A stretch of DNA of 64,000 nucleotides from Chryseobacterium ginsenosidimutans (GCF_024807225.1 NZ_JANUCO010000001.1:3968001-4032000); one strand, 5' to 3'. Positions 10,051 to 18,466 are shown, numbered from the stretch's first letter. Notes: generated by a model not told the origin, from the letters alone. Numbers and translations: made by a program.

Positions 10051-10530
10051 TTATAAGTGATGATCGTAGCTTAGAACACGCTTCATTTTCCAGTCTTTCC
10101 CCTCTAAAATCCAAAGAATGGTAAATTTTGCACGGCTTCCTTTATTCCATTTTCCATTAGAGAATTCGGCAAAATCATGTTCTCCTTCCTGAATGAAGGC
10201 ATACAAAACATTGTTGTTGTATAAAGGGTACACTTTCATGCTGTTCGGAACCAATTCACGTTTCACTTTATTCGGTCCGCCGCAAATATTGTTTTTGATA
10301 GAAGCTGTGAAAGCCTCTTTTCCTGAAGTAATTCCGCCTTTGTCGTGGTAGAATTCCAAATCGTTGCTGATGATAGAATCATAATGAGAAAGATCGCATT
10401 TATTAAATCCGATATCAAATATGAGACTGTCTAATTTTTTTGCCGTTTTGTACAATTCATCGGTATTTTTTACCTGAGAATAGGCAATCTGGCTTACAAT
10501 TAATAACAATAAAATCTGAATCTTTCTCAT
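10051..10530 (-). CDS. Exported SnoaL-like (DUF4440/NTF2-fold) protein
   Basis: A signal peptide (MRKIQILLLLIVSQIAYSQ) is followed by a compact NTF2-like domain: LSHYDSIISNDLEFYHDKGG, a SGKEAFTASIKNN helix, and C-terminal strands ending in WKMKRVLSYDHHL. DUF4440/SnoaL-like proteins bind small molecules or act as simple hydrolases or isomerases; no specific role can be read. It is the first gene of a two-gene unit with the GNAT gene. Confidence 0.75.
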   Translation of the reverse strand: MRKIQILLLLIVSQIAYSQVKNTDELYKTAKKLDSLIFDIGFNKCDLSHYDSIISNDLEFYHDKGGITSGKEAFTASIKNNICGGPNKVKRELVPNSMKVYPLYNNNVLYAFIQEGEHDFAEFSNGKWNKGSRAKFTILWILEGKDWKMKRVLSYDHHL

Positions 10531-10551
10531 TATGATTTATTTTAAATAATT

Positions 10552-10640
10552 CTTTTAACGCAAAGCTCGCCAAGGATTTTTTTGACTACTAAACGTTTTT
10601 AAGTTCGCAAAGGCGTTTCACTCAGCAAAGCTTGCTAAGA
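10552..10640. repeat. Probable dispersed intergenic element (TTAACGCAAAG family)
   Basis: Contains AACGCAAAGCTCGCCAAGG, TTCGCAAAGGCG and CAGCAAAGCTTGCTAAG: several similar words in both orientations that can fold. The word TTAACGCAAAG also recurs within both MITE-like copies (17865-18200 and 61265-61543). Confidence 0.45.
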
Positions 10641-10659
10641 ATTTCAAATTATTATTTAA

Positions 10660-11799
10660 TTAAGAAAAAGCTCTTTCCAAATCTGCGATTAGATCTTCCG
10701 CATCTTCGATTCCGACGCTTAAACGAACCAAATCATCGGTAATTCCCAATTCAGCACGTTTTTCTGCAGGAATTGAAGCGTGAGTCATTAAAGCAGGATG
10801 ATTTGCCAAAGATTCTACGCCACCAAGAGATTCTGCCAAAGTGAAAACTTTCACTTTTTCTAAAAACTTGATCGCATCTTCTTTTTTACCTGATTTGAAA
10901 GTGAAAGAAACCATTCCTCCGAAATCTTTCATCTGAGATTTTGCCAATTCATATTGCGGGTGAGATTCTAATCCCGGATAAATTACCTGAGCAACTGCAG
11001 GGTGATTTTCAAGATATTTTGCCACTGCCATTCCGTTTTCAGAATGTCTCTGCACTCTTAAAGCTAAGGTTTTAATTCCTCTCAACACCAAATAAGAATC
11101 GTGAGGTCCTAAAATTCCACCACTTGCAAACTGAATAAAGTGAAGCTTTTCTCCCAATTCAGTGTCTTTTGCGATCAAAGCTCCGGCAATAACGTCAGAG
11201 TGACCTCCTAAATATTTCGTCGCAGAATGCATTACGATATCCGCTCCCATATCAATCGGTCTTTGAAGATAAGGTGTCGCAAAAGTATTGTCAACCGCAA
11301 CAAGGATATCTTTTCCTTTTGCAATTTCTACAACAGCCTTAATATCAACCAATTTCATCAACGGATTGGTTGGTGTTTCAATCCAGATCAGTTTTGTCTT
11401 GTCTGTAATAACGTCTGCGATTTTCGAAGCATCATCAAAATTCACGAAAGTAAATTTCAACTGATATTTTTCAAAAAGTCTTGTAAACATTCTGTACGTT
11501 CCACCATACAAATCATCAACTGCAACTACCTCATCACCAGGATTTAATAATTTTAAAACACAGTCGATAGCAGCCAAACCAGAACCGAAAGCCAAACCTC
11601 TTGCTCCGTTTTCAATGCTTGCCAAAGAGTCTTCCAAAGCCTGTCTTGTAGGGTTGGCCGCTCTTGAATATTCGTAACCGGAATGTACTCCCGGACTTTT
11701 TTGTGCGAATGTAGACGTTAAAAATACAGGAACGTTCACAGAACCCGTTGCAGATTCGTGATGTTGTCCTCCGTGTATAACTTTTGTATTAAAATTCAT
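10660..11799 (-). CDS. Cystathionine gamma-synthase family PLP enzyme (Cys/Met metabolism)
   Basis: The start is the ATG at 11799 (MNFNTKVIHGG); an in-frame ATG 18 bp further up is less likely. At 379 residues it has the full length of the family. The PLP lysine lies in HSATKYLGGHSD, the phosphate-binding glycine-rich turn in FGSGLAAID, and VDNTFATPYLQRP and SLGGVESL are signature blocks. It is probably a cystathionine gamma-synthase, joining an activated homoserine with cysteine, or a gamma-lyase; paralogues share these motifs, so the exact reaction is uncertain. Confidence 0.88.
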   Translation of the reverse strand: MNFNTKVIHGGQHHESATGSVNVPVFLTSTFAQKSPGVHSGYEYSRAANPTRQALEDSLASIENGARGLAFGSGLAAIDCVLKLLNPGDEVVAVDDLYGGTYRMFTRLFEKYQLKFTFVNFDDASKIADVITDKTKLIWIETPTNPLMKLVDIKAVVEIAKGKDILVAVDNTFATPYLQRPIDMGADIVMHSATKYLGGHSDVIAGALIAKDTELGEKLHFIQFASGGILGPHDSYLVLRGIKTLALRVQRHSENGMAVAKYLENHPAVAQVIYPGLESHPQYELAKSQMKDFGGMVSFTFKSGKKEDAIKFLEKVKVFTLAESLGGVESLANHPALMTHASIPAEKRAELGITDDLVRLSVGIEDAEDLIADLERAFS

Positions 11800-11808
11800 T
11801 GTTTTATA

Positions 11809-11886
11809 ATTTAACAATATAACAATTTACCAGTTTACCAATGCTTAAAAAATTGTTACATTGTTATACTGGTAAATTGTTACATT
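11809..11886. repeat. AT-rich hairpin repeat, copy B
   Basis: The clearest copy of the family: TAACAATTTACCAGT is matched exactly by ACTGGTAAATTGTTA further on, a 15-bp perfect inverted repeat around a short centre. It lies between gldC and the cystathionine gamma-synthase gene. Confidence 0.7.
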
Positions 11887-11896
11887 TTATTATTAT

Positions 11897-12223
11897 TTAC
11901 ATTTTTATTGCAGATTTAATAGCAAATTCTTCCGCGATCTGCTCGATCCACTGTGCCACATCTTCCTCTCCTGTTGCTCTTTGATACGTACTTCCAAGAG
12001 AAACTAAAATCTGATGCATAAACATTTTCATTTGGTCAACCGGCATTTCTTTTGTCCAAAGGTCGATTCTTAAAGCTTCCATTGCTTTTTCGTCCCAAAC
12101 AGAAATCATGACAGCTTTTGTTTCTTCTTTTTCCACTCCGCCATCTGCTGCATTCCAAGTCATTAATTCCGGGATGTGGTTTTCATCCAATTCTACATCT
12201 ATCGTAATCTGAGTTTTTCTCAT
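11897..12223 (-). CDS. gldC: Gliding motility protein GldC
   Basis: 108 residues matching the GldC family: MRKTQITIDVELDENHIPE, then WNAADGG, EETKAVMISVWD, LRIDLWTKEMPVDQMK and AQWIEQIAEEFA. GldC is a small cytoplasmic accessory protein that improves gliding in Flavobacterium. It lies directly downstream of gldB, the known arrangement. Confidence 0.93.
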   Translation of the reverse strand: MRKTQITIDVELDENHIPELMTWNAADGGVEKEETKAVMISVWDEKAMEALRIDLWTKEMPVDQMKMFMHQILVSLGSTYQRATGEEDVAQWIEQIAEEFAIKSAIKM

Positions 12224-12273
12224 AACTTTCTATTTATTTCTAAAATTTTAAATTCTACTAATTCTTTTAATTT

Positions 12274-13257
12274 CTATTTAAGTTTCGGCTTATATCCCGA
12301 CTGATTAAATATCACTGTTGCATCCATTTTCAGGAAATCGAGAAGTTTTGTCTCAGGTTTTTCCTGAAAATAAGCTTTACACACTTGCCATCCTGCAAAA
12401 ATTCCGACCTGCGGTGAAGATTCGTTGTCGATTTCCGTATAAAATTTTGAGAACGGTCCCGGTGCAATAAAACGGTCTTCCAATCTGTGATCGTCGCCAA
12501 AAATCAGGTTATTTTCTACGAAATAGTTCCAGATATTGGCTTCGTTAGAAACGGTCCATTCGTATTGTTTTTGGGTATAATTCATTTTCAGATAATCCGG
12601 ATAAGTCGGCAAAAATGCGTCTTTAAGGATCATTATTTTCCCGTTAAAAATCATCACATCGATAAATTTCTGATGATCTGCAGATTCTTTTACAAAACCT
12701 TCCGCAAACATCTGTGCTACTTTCGGAACGATATTATTAGGGTTCATTGATTTCTGAAAATACAGTTCCAATCCTTTATAATTAGCGTTTCCATCTCCCA
12801 TGAAACCTGAAATATCTATAAACAAAAGATTTCCTTTAGCATCATAAAAAATCGGATCCTGAATCATCTGTAGAGACGACGAAAACAAAAATACTTTCGG
12901 ACTTTTGAATTCCGGGAAATAAAATTTGATATGAGAAAACAAATCCTGAAGGTCGGACTGAAGCTTTTTCTCGTCTATTTTCCCGATAGCTTCTTTATAA
13001 ATTTTGATTTCCTCGGGATCGGCTCTTCGTTTTCCGAAATCAGCATCGCTTACCGTTCCCTGAAACCACGGAAACTTAGCTTTAAACTGATCCAAAGGAA
13101 TATTCTGGTCATACAAATCTTTAGAAATATCTGTGATTTCTACCTTTTCTGCTGGGTTTTTGACTTCCACGTTCCATTGATTCTGAGTTTCTTTTTTACA
13201 AGAATTCAACCCCAAAACTAATACCGAAGAAAGCGCAATAATTCTGAAAATCTTCAT
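12274..13257 (-). CDS. gldB: Gliding motility lipoprotein GldB
   Basis: A lipoprotein leader (LGLNSC, Cys20) and the GldB pattern: FPWFQGTVSDADFGKRR near residue 65, then SHIKFYFPEFKSPKVF, and a long C-terminal half including YTEIDNESSPQVGIFAGWQ. 327 residues, normal for the family. GldB is needed for gliding in Flavobacterium and is tied to the T9SS/Gld envelope machinery; it is retained in non-gliding relatives. It forms an operon with gldC (50 bp gap). Confidence 0.93.
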   Translation of the reverse strand: MKIFRIIALSSVLVLGLNSCKKETQNQWNVEVKNPAEKVEITDISKDLYDQNIPLDQFKAKFPWFQGTVSDADFGKRRADPEEIKIYKEAIGKIDEKKLQSDLQDLFSHIKFYFPEFKSPKVFLFSSSLQMIQDPIFYDAKGNLLFIDISGFMGDGNANYKGLELYFQKSMNPNNIVPKVAQMFAEGFVKESADHQKFIDVMIFNGKIMILKDAFLPTYPDYLKMNYTQKQYEWTVSNEANIWNYFVENNLIFGDDHRLEDRFIAPGPFSKFYTEIDNESSPQVGIFAGWQVCKAYFQEKPETKLLDFLKMDATVIFNQSGYKPKLK

Positions 13258-13308
13258 ATTTTTACACGAAATTAAAGTTTACAAAAATAATGATTTAAAC
13301 ATAACATA

Positions 13309-13947
13309 ATGATGAAAAACAAAATAATTACATCTCTCTTTTTGATTTCGGCAATCCCCCTTTTTTACGGTCAAAATCTTGTTTTTAAAGATAAAAATTT
13401 TGAAAAAGCGGTGGTTGAAAATTTCGACATCAATAAAGACGGTGCAATTAATCAGTTTGAAGCCGACCGAGTTGAAAATTTATTTTTAGTAAAAAAAGAA
13501 ATTAATGTTGCCGATGATATTTCTTACTTCAAAAATGCAAAAATGATTATCCTTGATGACAACATCATTCCCAATGTTTCCCTTAAAAATATGGATCATG
13601 TACAGCTTTTTTCCTGTACCGGCTGTAAGATTTCAAATTTTAAGGCTGAAAATGTAAAAAGTCTGGCTTCATTATATCTAGACAACAATAATATTGAAAA
13701 TATTTCGCTAAAAACGACTCCAAGAATTGACCAATTAACCGTATCTTTAAATAAAATTAAGACCATTGATTTAAGTGCGCTCAAAAATCTAAAAAACTTA
13801 AATCTTGAACATAATCAGATCCAAAAACTGGATATTTCGGAAAATCTGAATTTGCAGACTTTAAATGTCAAACAAAATCCATTGAAGGAAACCGACATTA
13901 AAAAAGGCGCAAAAGATGTTAGCATTTTTGGATTTCAGCAACAATAA
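13309..13947 (+). CDS. Secreted EF-hand plus leucine-rich-repeat protein (paralogue 1)
   Basis: A signal peptide (ends ...IPLFYGQ) is followed by a canonical EF-hand calcium loop DINKDGAINQFE (D1, N3, D5, G6, I8, E12), then short leucine-rich repeats of the form L.NL.LEHNQIQKLDIS. 212 residues. The start is the first of two adjacent ATGs (13309/13312). The same order (KDKNFE, EF-hand, repeats) recurs in the longer gene at 14485, so these are tandem paralogues separated by a GNAT gene. Function unknown; exported binding or adhesion is an inference. Confidence 0.75.
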   Translation: MMKNKIITSLFLISAIPLFYGQNLVFKDKNFEKAVVENFDINKDGAINQFEADRVENLFLVKKEINVADDISYFKNAKMIILDDNIIPNVSLKNMDHVQLFSCTGCKISNFKAENVKSLASLYLDNNNIENISLKTTPRIDQLTVSLNKIKTIDLSALKNLKNLNLEHNQIQKLDISENLNLQTLNVKQNPLKETDIKKGAKDVSIFGFQQQ

Positions 13948-13950
13948 ACC

Positions 13951-14472
13951 ATGCATCTAGAAACGAAAAGACTGATTTTGAGAAAATTTGAAGAAACAGA
14001 TTTTGAACGTGTGTTTCTCATTGACTCGAATCCGGAAGTCATGAAATACATCGGAGTTCCTCCTCTTTCAGACATCGGCCAATCTAAAAATATTATTAAA
14101 ATGATCCAACAACAATACCTGGACAATGGTATTGGAAGACTCGCTGTGATTGAAAAGGAAAGTAATTTATTAATTGGCTGGAGCGGATTAAAATTTTTAA
14201 CCCAAGAGATCAATGGTTATAACAATATTTATGAACTTGGTTATCGTTTCATGCCGGAATATTGGGGAAAAGGCTATGCACTAGAATCAGCAAAAGCTTC
14301 TTTGGATTATGGTTTTAATGATCTCAATATAGATATAATTTATGCGATGGCTCATTGTGAAAATGAAGGTTCAAATCACATTTTAAGAAAATTAGGCTTC
14401 GAAAAAACCGGTGAATTCACAGAACCGGACGGACTGTGTTTCTGGTATGAACTAAAAAGAAAAAATAATTAA
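13951..14472 (+). CDS. GNAT acetyltransferase, RimJ/RimL-like
   Basis: 173 residues beginning MHLETKRLILRKFEETDFE, the classic RimJ-type start, followed by EVMKYIGVPP, ELGYRFMPEYWGKGYALESA (acetyl-CoA loop) and NEGSNHILRKLGFEKTGEF. Members acetylate protein N-termini or small molecules. It lies 3 bp after the stop of the first EF-hand/LRR gene and 12 bp before the second, so all three are likely one transcript. Confidence 0.9.
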   Translation: MHLETKRLILRKFEETDFERVFLIDSNPEVMKYIGVPPLSDIGQSKNIIKMIQQQYLDNGIGRLAVIEKESNLLIGWSGLKFLTQEINGYNNIYELGYRFMPEYWGKGYALESAKASLDYGFNDLNIDIIYAMAHCENEGSNHILRKLGFEKTGEFTEPDGLCFWYELKRKNN

Positions 14473-14484
14473 AGTACAATCATT

Positions 14485-15534
14485 GTGGGCTGTCAACAAA
14501 CAAAACATTTCTTAACATTTTTACTGATTTTTGCATTAACAACCATGTCATGTCAGGAAATTATTTTTAAAGATAAAAACTTTGAGGCTGCCTTGGTTTC
14601 AGAAAAATTTGACTTAAACAGAAACCGAAAAATTGAGAAAGATGAAGCTGAAAAAATAGAAAAAGTCTTTAATATGAATGGTTTTGAAGTGACTTCTCTC
14701 GAAGATATTTATTTGCTTCCCAACCTCACTTTTTTTTCGATAAACGGAAAAAATTTAAAGAATATCAGCTTGAAAAATCTCCCGAAACTGGAAGTTTTTA
14801 AATGTTGGAATTGTCAACTTGACACTGCCGAATTTTCAGATATGCCTAATCTTAAAGAAATTAATCTTGTAAAAAATAATCTTACATCATTATCTGTAAA
14901 AAATGTCGGTAACCTGACAAAATTAAATTTATCTGAAAATCAACTGACTCATTTTGAGCCTAAGAATTACCCCAATCTGGAACAGTTACAAATTTCAAAT
15001 AATCAACTTAGCACTATTGATTTGTCTTTTAATAAGGCTCTACAATGGTTTTCTGCGCCTGTTAATCAGCTTACCAAGTTAGACTTTTCCCAAAATCCTC
15101 AGTTGTATTATATTTTGCTGTACCGAAATAAAATAAAGTCGATTAACATAAGTAAAAATCCTGAACTAAAGATTTTAAATCTGAACCAAAACCTTCTTTC
15201 AAAGATAGATATCACTGCGAATAAAAGTCTTACACACTTAGAACTTACAGATAACCAATTAATTGAAATCAATACAGATTTTAATCTTGAACTTCTGAAT
15301 CTAAATTTAGAAGGGAATAAAATTTCTCATCTTAGTGTTGTTAAAAATACTAAACTTACCTATATTACAGCTTCTGGTAATCCTCTCAAAAACCTCAATA
15401 TTTCAAACAATCCCAGTTTGAAATCCGTTGATCTTATCGGAAATCCAAAGATCGTTAATATCAACAGAACCAAAGGATCAAACACTGAGATTTTATGGGA
15501 TTATCCGAAAAATGTTCCCCCACCTGTTAAATAA
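14485..15534 (+). CDS. EF-hand-like plus leucine-rich-repeat lipoprotein (paralogue 2)
   Basis: The GTG start at 14485 gives a leader with a lipobox TTMSC. Then comes KDKNFEAALVSEKF and a degenerate EF-hand loop (DLNRNRKIEKDE; the position-5 Asp is replaced by Asn and the position-6 Gly by Arg), followed by at least ten leucine-rich repeats (for example LTKLNLSENQLTHFE). 349 residues. A surface-exposed repeat protein is the likely picture. It is longer than its neighbour paralogue, consistent with repeat expansion, and its calcium loop appears lost. Confidence 0.78.
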   Translation: MGCQQTKHFLTFLLIFALTTMSCQEIIFKDKNFEAALVSEKFDLNRNRKIEKDEAEKIEKVFNMNGFEVTSLEDIYLLPNLTFFSINGKNLKNISLKNLPKLEVFKCWNCQLDTAEFSDMPNLKEINLVKNNLTSLSVKNVGNLTKLNLSENQLTHFEPKNYPNLEQLQISNNQLSTIDLSFNKALQWFSAPVNQLTKLDFSQNPQLYYILLYRNKIKSINISKNPELKILNLNQNLLSKIDITANKSLTHLELTDNQLIEINTDFNLELLNLNLEGNKISHLSVVKNTKLTYITASGNPLKNLNISNNPSLKSVDLIGNPKIVNINRTKGSNTEILWDYPKNVPPPVK

Positions 15535-15555
15535 TATAAACTTAAAATATAAACA

Positions 15556-16347
15556 ATGCAGACACAAAAAGTAATAGATCATATTGTAAGCTGGCTGAAA
15601 GATTATGCAACGAAAGCGAATGTAAACGGATATGTAATTGGAGTTTCGGGAGGTGTAGATTCCGGTGTGGTTTCTACACTTTGCGCAATGACGGGATTGG
15701 AGGTTTTACTTTTGGAAATGCCGATCCGTCAGAAAGAAGATCAGGTAAACAGAGCGCAGGATCATATTGCAGATTTAAAGAAAAAATTCCCGAATGTTCA
15801 GGGAAAAACGATCAATCTGACTCCTGTTTTCGAAAGTTTTGAAAATGTTGTTCATGATCATGCGGAAGGAAAATGGAGCAATAATCTGGCTTTGGCAAAT
15901 ACAAGATCGAGATTCAGAATGCTGAATTTATATTATTTTGGTCAGCTTCACGGGCTTTTGGTTTGTGGAACAGGAAATAAAGTAGAAGATTTCGGAATCG
16001 GATTCTATACAAAATATGGCGACGGCGGTGTTGATGTTTCGCCAATCGCTGATCTTTATAAAACTGAGGTTTATGAATTGGCAAGAGGTTTAAATCTTAT
16101 CGAAAGTATCCAAAATGCAATTCCTACGGACGGACTTTGGGATGCTGAAAGAACAGACGAAGACCAAATCGGGGCAACGTATCCTGAACTGGAAAAAATT
16201 CAGAAAGAATATGGTACAAAAGCCGTTGATGATTATGAAGGTCGCGACAAAGAAGTTTTCATGATTTTCGACAGAATGCATAAAGCGGCAAAACATAAAA
16301 TGGTTCCGATCCCGATTTGCGATGTTCCGGAGGAATGGAGAGCGTAA
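15556..16347 (+). CDS. nadE: NAD+ synthase, ammonia-dependent type
   Basis: Converts nicotinate adenine dinucleotide to NAD+ with ATP. The PP-loop motif IGVSGGVDSG is at residues about 27-36, NTRSRFRMLNLYY and CGTGNKVEDFGIGFYTKYGDGG are the family active-site blocks, and the C-terminus carries HKMVPIPICDVPEEW. 263 residues; no glutaminase domain, so ammonia must come from elsewhere. nadE is commonly close to gldB in Bacteroidota; here the EF-hand/LRR cluster lies between them. Confidence 0.93.
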   Translation: MQTQKVIDHIVSWLKDYATKANVNGYVIGVSGGVDSGVVSTLCAMTGLEVLLLEMPIRQKEDQVNRAQDHIADLKKKFPNVQGKTINLTPVFESFENVVHDHAEGKWSNNLALANTRSRFRMLNLYYFGQLHGLLVCGTGNKVEDFGIGFYTKYGDGGVDVSPIADLYKTEVYELARGLNLIESIQNAIPTDGLWDAERTDEDQIGATYPELEKIQKEYGTKAVDDYEGRDKEVFMIFDRMHKAAKHKMVPIPICDVPEEWRA

Positions 16348-16350
16348 ATT

Positions 16351-16422
16351 AATGTAACAATTTATCAGTGTAAAAATGTAACAATATTGATAAACTGGTA
16401 GATTGTTATATTGCTACATTTT
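16351..16422. repeat. AT-rich hairpin repeat, copy C
   Basis: Words TGTAACAATTTATCAGTG and ACTGGTAGATTGTTATATTG form an imperfect inverted repeat, related to the copies at 9522 and 11809. It lies between nadE and the barnase-like gene. Confidence 0.6.
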
Positions 16423-16434
16423 AATTTTAAAAAT

Positions 16435-16932
16435 ATGAATGGTAAAATAAGATCTCTTTTGTTCGTCTTTATAGGACTTCTTTTCGGAATGTCGGCGATG
16501 TATGTTTACAATAATTTTATTGCGGATAAAAAAACAGTTTCAACAAATACAGCCATTGTTGAATATGGAAAAATAAATGATAATTCAGGAAATTCTTCTC
16601 AACAATCTATCGATCAGTTGACGGAAGAGAAAACGGTAATTAATTATGTAAAACAAAATCATAAGCTTCCGGATTATTACCTCACAAAAAATGAAGCCCG
16701 ACAACAAGGCTGGAATCCTGCAAAAGGAAATCTTTGTGACGTTTTGCCGGGAAAAGCAATTGGCGGAGATACATTTGGCAACAGAGAAGGAAATCTTCCC
16801 AACGATGAAAAATATTTTGAAGCGGATGTGAATTACACTTGCGGAAACAGAAATTCTGACCGGATTATTTTCACTAAAAACGGTGATGTTTATCTTACTA
16901 AAAATCATTATAAGAGTTTTGAGAAGCAGTAG
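16435..16932 (+). CDS. Membrane-anchored barnase-like ribonuclease
   Basis: 165 residues: an N-terminal hydrophobic helix (about 7-26) with no clear cleavage site, a linker, then a barnase domain. NHKLPDYYLTKNEARQQGW, GNLCDVLPGKAIGGD, GNREGNLP, EADVNYTCGNRNSDRI and TKNHYKSFEK align with barnase by eye. All active-site residues are present: Lys (HKLPD), Arg (NREG), the general base Glu (FEADVNY), both Arg of RNSDR, and the general acid His (NHY). It should cleave single-stranded RNA; the anchor suggests it faces the periplasm or is exported. It is followed by a protease gene and a barstar homologue in one tight operon. Confidence 0.9.
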   Translation: MNGKIRSLLFVFIGLLFGMSAMYVYNNFIADKKTVSTNTAIVEYGKINDNSGNSSQQSIDQLTEEKTVINYVKQNHKLPDYYLTKNEARQQGWNPAKGNLCDVLPGKAIGGDTFGNREGNLPNDEKYFEADVNYTCGNRNSDRIIFTKNGDVYLTKNHYKSFEKQ

Positions 16933-17536
16933 ATTTTGTTTCATCCTATTATTTTTAACCTTCATTATTTCCTGCTCAAAAAATCAGCAGAAAACGATGA
17001 AGGAAGAAAAACCGATTACCATTTTGGTGCAGCCGTTTAAAGACATCCCATCTGAAAAGGTTCAAATGGTCACTAATGAAATCAAAAAGGTTTATCCATA
17101 CATCAAGATTTTAGATCCGATCGATTTCCCCGAAAACACTTATTATAAAGAAAGAAATCGTTATAGAGCAGATTCTATAATTAAATTTTTATCTAAAAAT
17201 GCAAAAGAAGGTTTTGTAATTATTGGTTTAACCTCAAAAGATATTAGTACAACCAAAGGAAAAATAAAAGATTTTGGAGTGATGGGTTTAGGCTTCACAC
17301 CCGGAAAAGCTTGTGTTGCTTCAAATTTCAGATTAAATAAACAAAATTCTAACGAACAATTTTTTAAAATAGCCATTCATGAGCTTGGTCATACGCAAGG
17401 TTTAAGACATTGCCCGGAAAAAACTTGCTTTATGAGAGATGCGCAAGGTAAAAATCCCACCGATGAAGAAACCGACTTTTGTAAAAAATGTAAACAAGTT
17501 CTAATTAATAAAAACTGGAAATTCAATTCAATATGA
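16886..17536 (+). CDS. Archaemetzincin-like zinc protease, probable lipoprotein
   Basis: The C-terminal half has HELGHTQGLRHCPEKTCFM followed 16 residues after the Met by CKKC. That is the archaemetzincin pattern: HExxHxxGxxH catalytic zinc site, Met-turn, and a four-cysteine structural zinc site. The N-terminus has LFLTFIISCSKN, a lipoprotein leader, unusual for a family whose known members are cytosolic. The start is uncertain: GTG 16883, ATG 16886 or TTG 16919; the first two overlap the RNase gene. The stop overlaps the barstar ATG by 4 bp (ATGA), so translation is probably coupled. Confidence 0.83.
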   Translation: MFILLKIIIRVLRSSRFCFILLFLTFIISCSKNQQKTMKEEKPITILVQPFKDIPSEKVQMVTNEIKKVYPYIKILDPIDFPENTYYKERNRYRADSIIKFLSKNAKEGFVIIGLTSKDISTTKGKIKDFGVMGLGFTPGKACVASNFRLNKQNSNEQFFKIAIHELGHTQGLRHCPEKTCFMRDAQGKNPTDEETDFCKKCKQVLINKNWKFNSI

Positions 17537-17841
17537 GTACAATATATATAGATTTTACAGACATAGGAGATTATGAAGACTTTTATGCTCAATTAAAAGA
17601 AAAAATTGCCCTTCCTGAGCATTTTGGGGATAATCTGGATGCACTTTCTGATGTGATTACGGGTGCGCTGGAAATGCCGCTTCATATCGAATTTGTGAAT
17701 ATGACGGTAGATCAACTAGAAACTTTTGAAGACCTTCTAACGACTTTGGAAGATGCGGAAGACGAAGCAGAAGATTTTAGTTTTACCTATTATCTGGAGC
17801 AATATGAAGATGACGAAGAAGATGTTACAGATGAAGAATAA
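17533..17841 (+). CDS. Barstar-family ribonuclease inhibitor
   Basis: 102 residues. KIALPEHFGDNLDALSDVIT matches the barstar helix that plugs the barnase active site; the two key aspartates (barstar D35 and D39) are both present, while barstar Trp38 is Ser. The C-terminus is very acidic (EDDEEDVTDEE). No signal peptide, so it is cytosolic. Gene coupling to the protease and RNase genes makes it the immunity partner of the upstream RNase. Confidence 0.9.
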   Translation: MSTIYIDFTDIGDYEDFYAQLKEKIALPEHFGDNLDALSDVITGALEMPLHIEFVNMTVDQLETFEDLLTTLEDAEDEAEDFSFTYYLEQYEDDEEDVTDEE

Positions 17842-17864
17842 TTAAATATCAAATTAGTTTAAAC

Positions 17865-18200
17865 TAAGAGTCTGTTTTAAATTTGATTCAAACATTTTAA
17901 AATTTACTGCTGATTTTTTAATGCAACGATTTATTCAACAGTACTTAGTATAAAATGAGCAAAGATGAATCAACAAGTTGATTTGATGAAGCGCTGTTTT
18001 CACGCTTTGCGAAGTAAATTTTATTTGCCTTTGCCTTCTAAAAATAATGCGTAATGTAAATAGAATCTTTGCGTTAAAAAGAATAACAGATTCTGTTTGA
18101 AAAGATCTTAAGTCTTTCAATGTAAAAACTTTCACCTTCAAAAAAATACATTTTCAAACAGGTTACAAAATTTGTAATATAAAATTTAAACAGGCTCTAA
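17865..18200. mobile_element. MITE-like non-autonomous element, copy 1
   Basis: Ends are near-perfect inverted repeats: TAAGAGTCTGTTTTAAATTT at the left and AAATTTAAACAGGCTCTAA at the right (17865-17884, 18182-18200). The interior is conserved with an inverted copy at 61265-61543: GCAAAGATGAATCAACAAG, TTCACGCTTTGCGAAG and AAATTTTATTTGCCTTTGC, and can form several hairpins (for example around AATCAAC-AA-GTTGATT). No ORF, so it would need a transposase in trans. It sits between the barstar stop and the operon terminator. Confidence 0.7.
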
Positions 18201-18216
18201 TTCATCAATAAAAAAC

Positions 18217-18247
18217 AAAACTCGCAGAAAGATTCTGCGAGTTTTTT
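18217..18247 (+). terminator. Rho-independent terminator of the barnase/barstar operon
   Basis: 13-bp stem AAAACTCGCAGAA / TTCTGCGAGTTTT with an AGA loop and a run of T. It is 375 bp from the barstar stop because the MITE-like element lies in between. Confidence 0.9.
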
Positions 18248-18466
18248 GGTCTAAGTTTCTTTTAAGTGTGTTGGTATTGCCTAATTTTGTTTTATGAATA
18301 TAAAACCTTGTGAAACTTCCCCTCTCACGAATAACTGTAACACAAATAATTCCCTATAGATAAAGACGATACATCAATCCGACTCTCAACAGACGACAAC
18401 ATCTTTACCTTTTGACCGACCATTTTGTAAATTCTTTTATCTCTTTTCATCCAGATTCAGATGATA

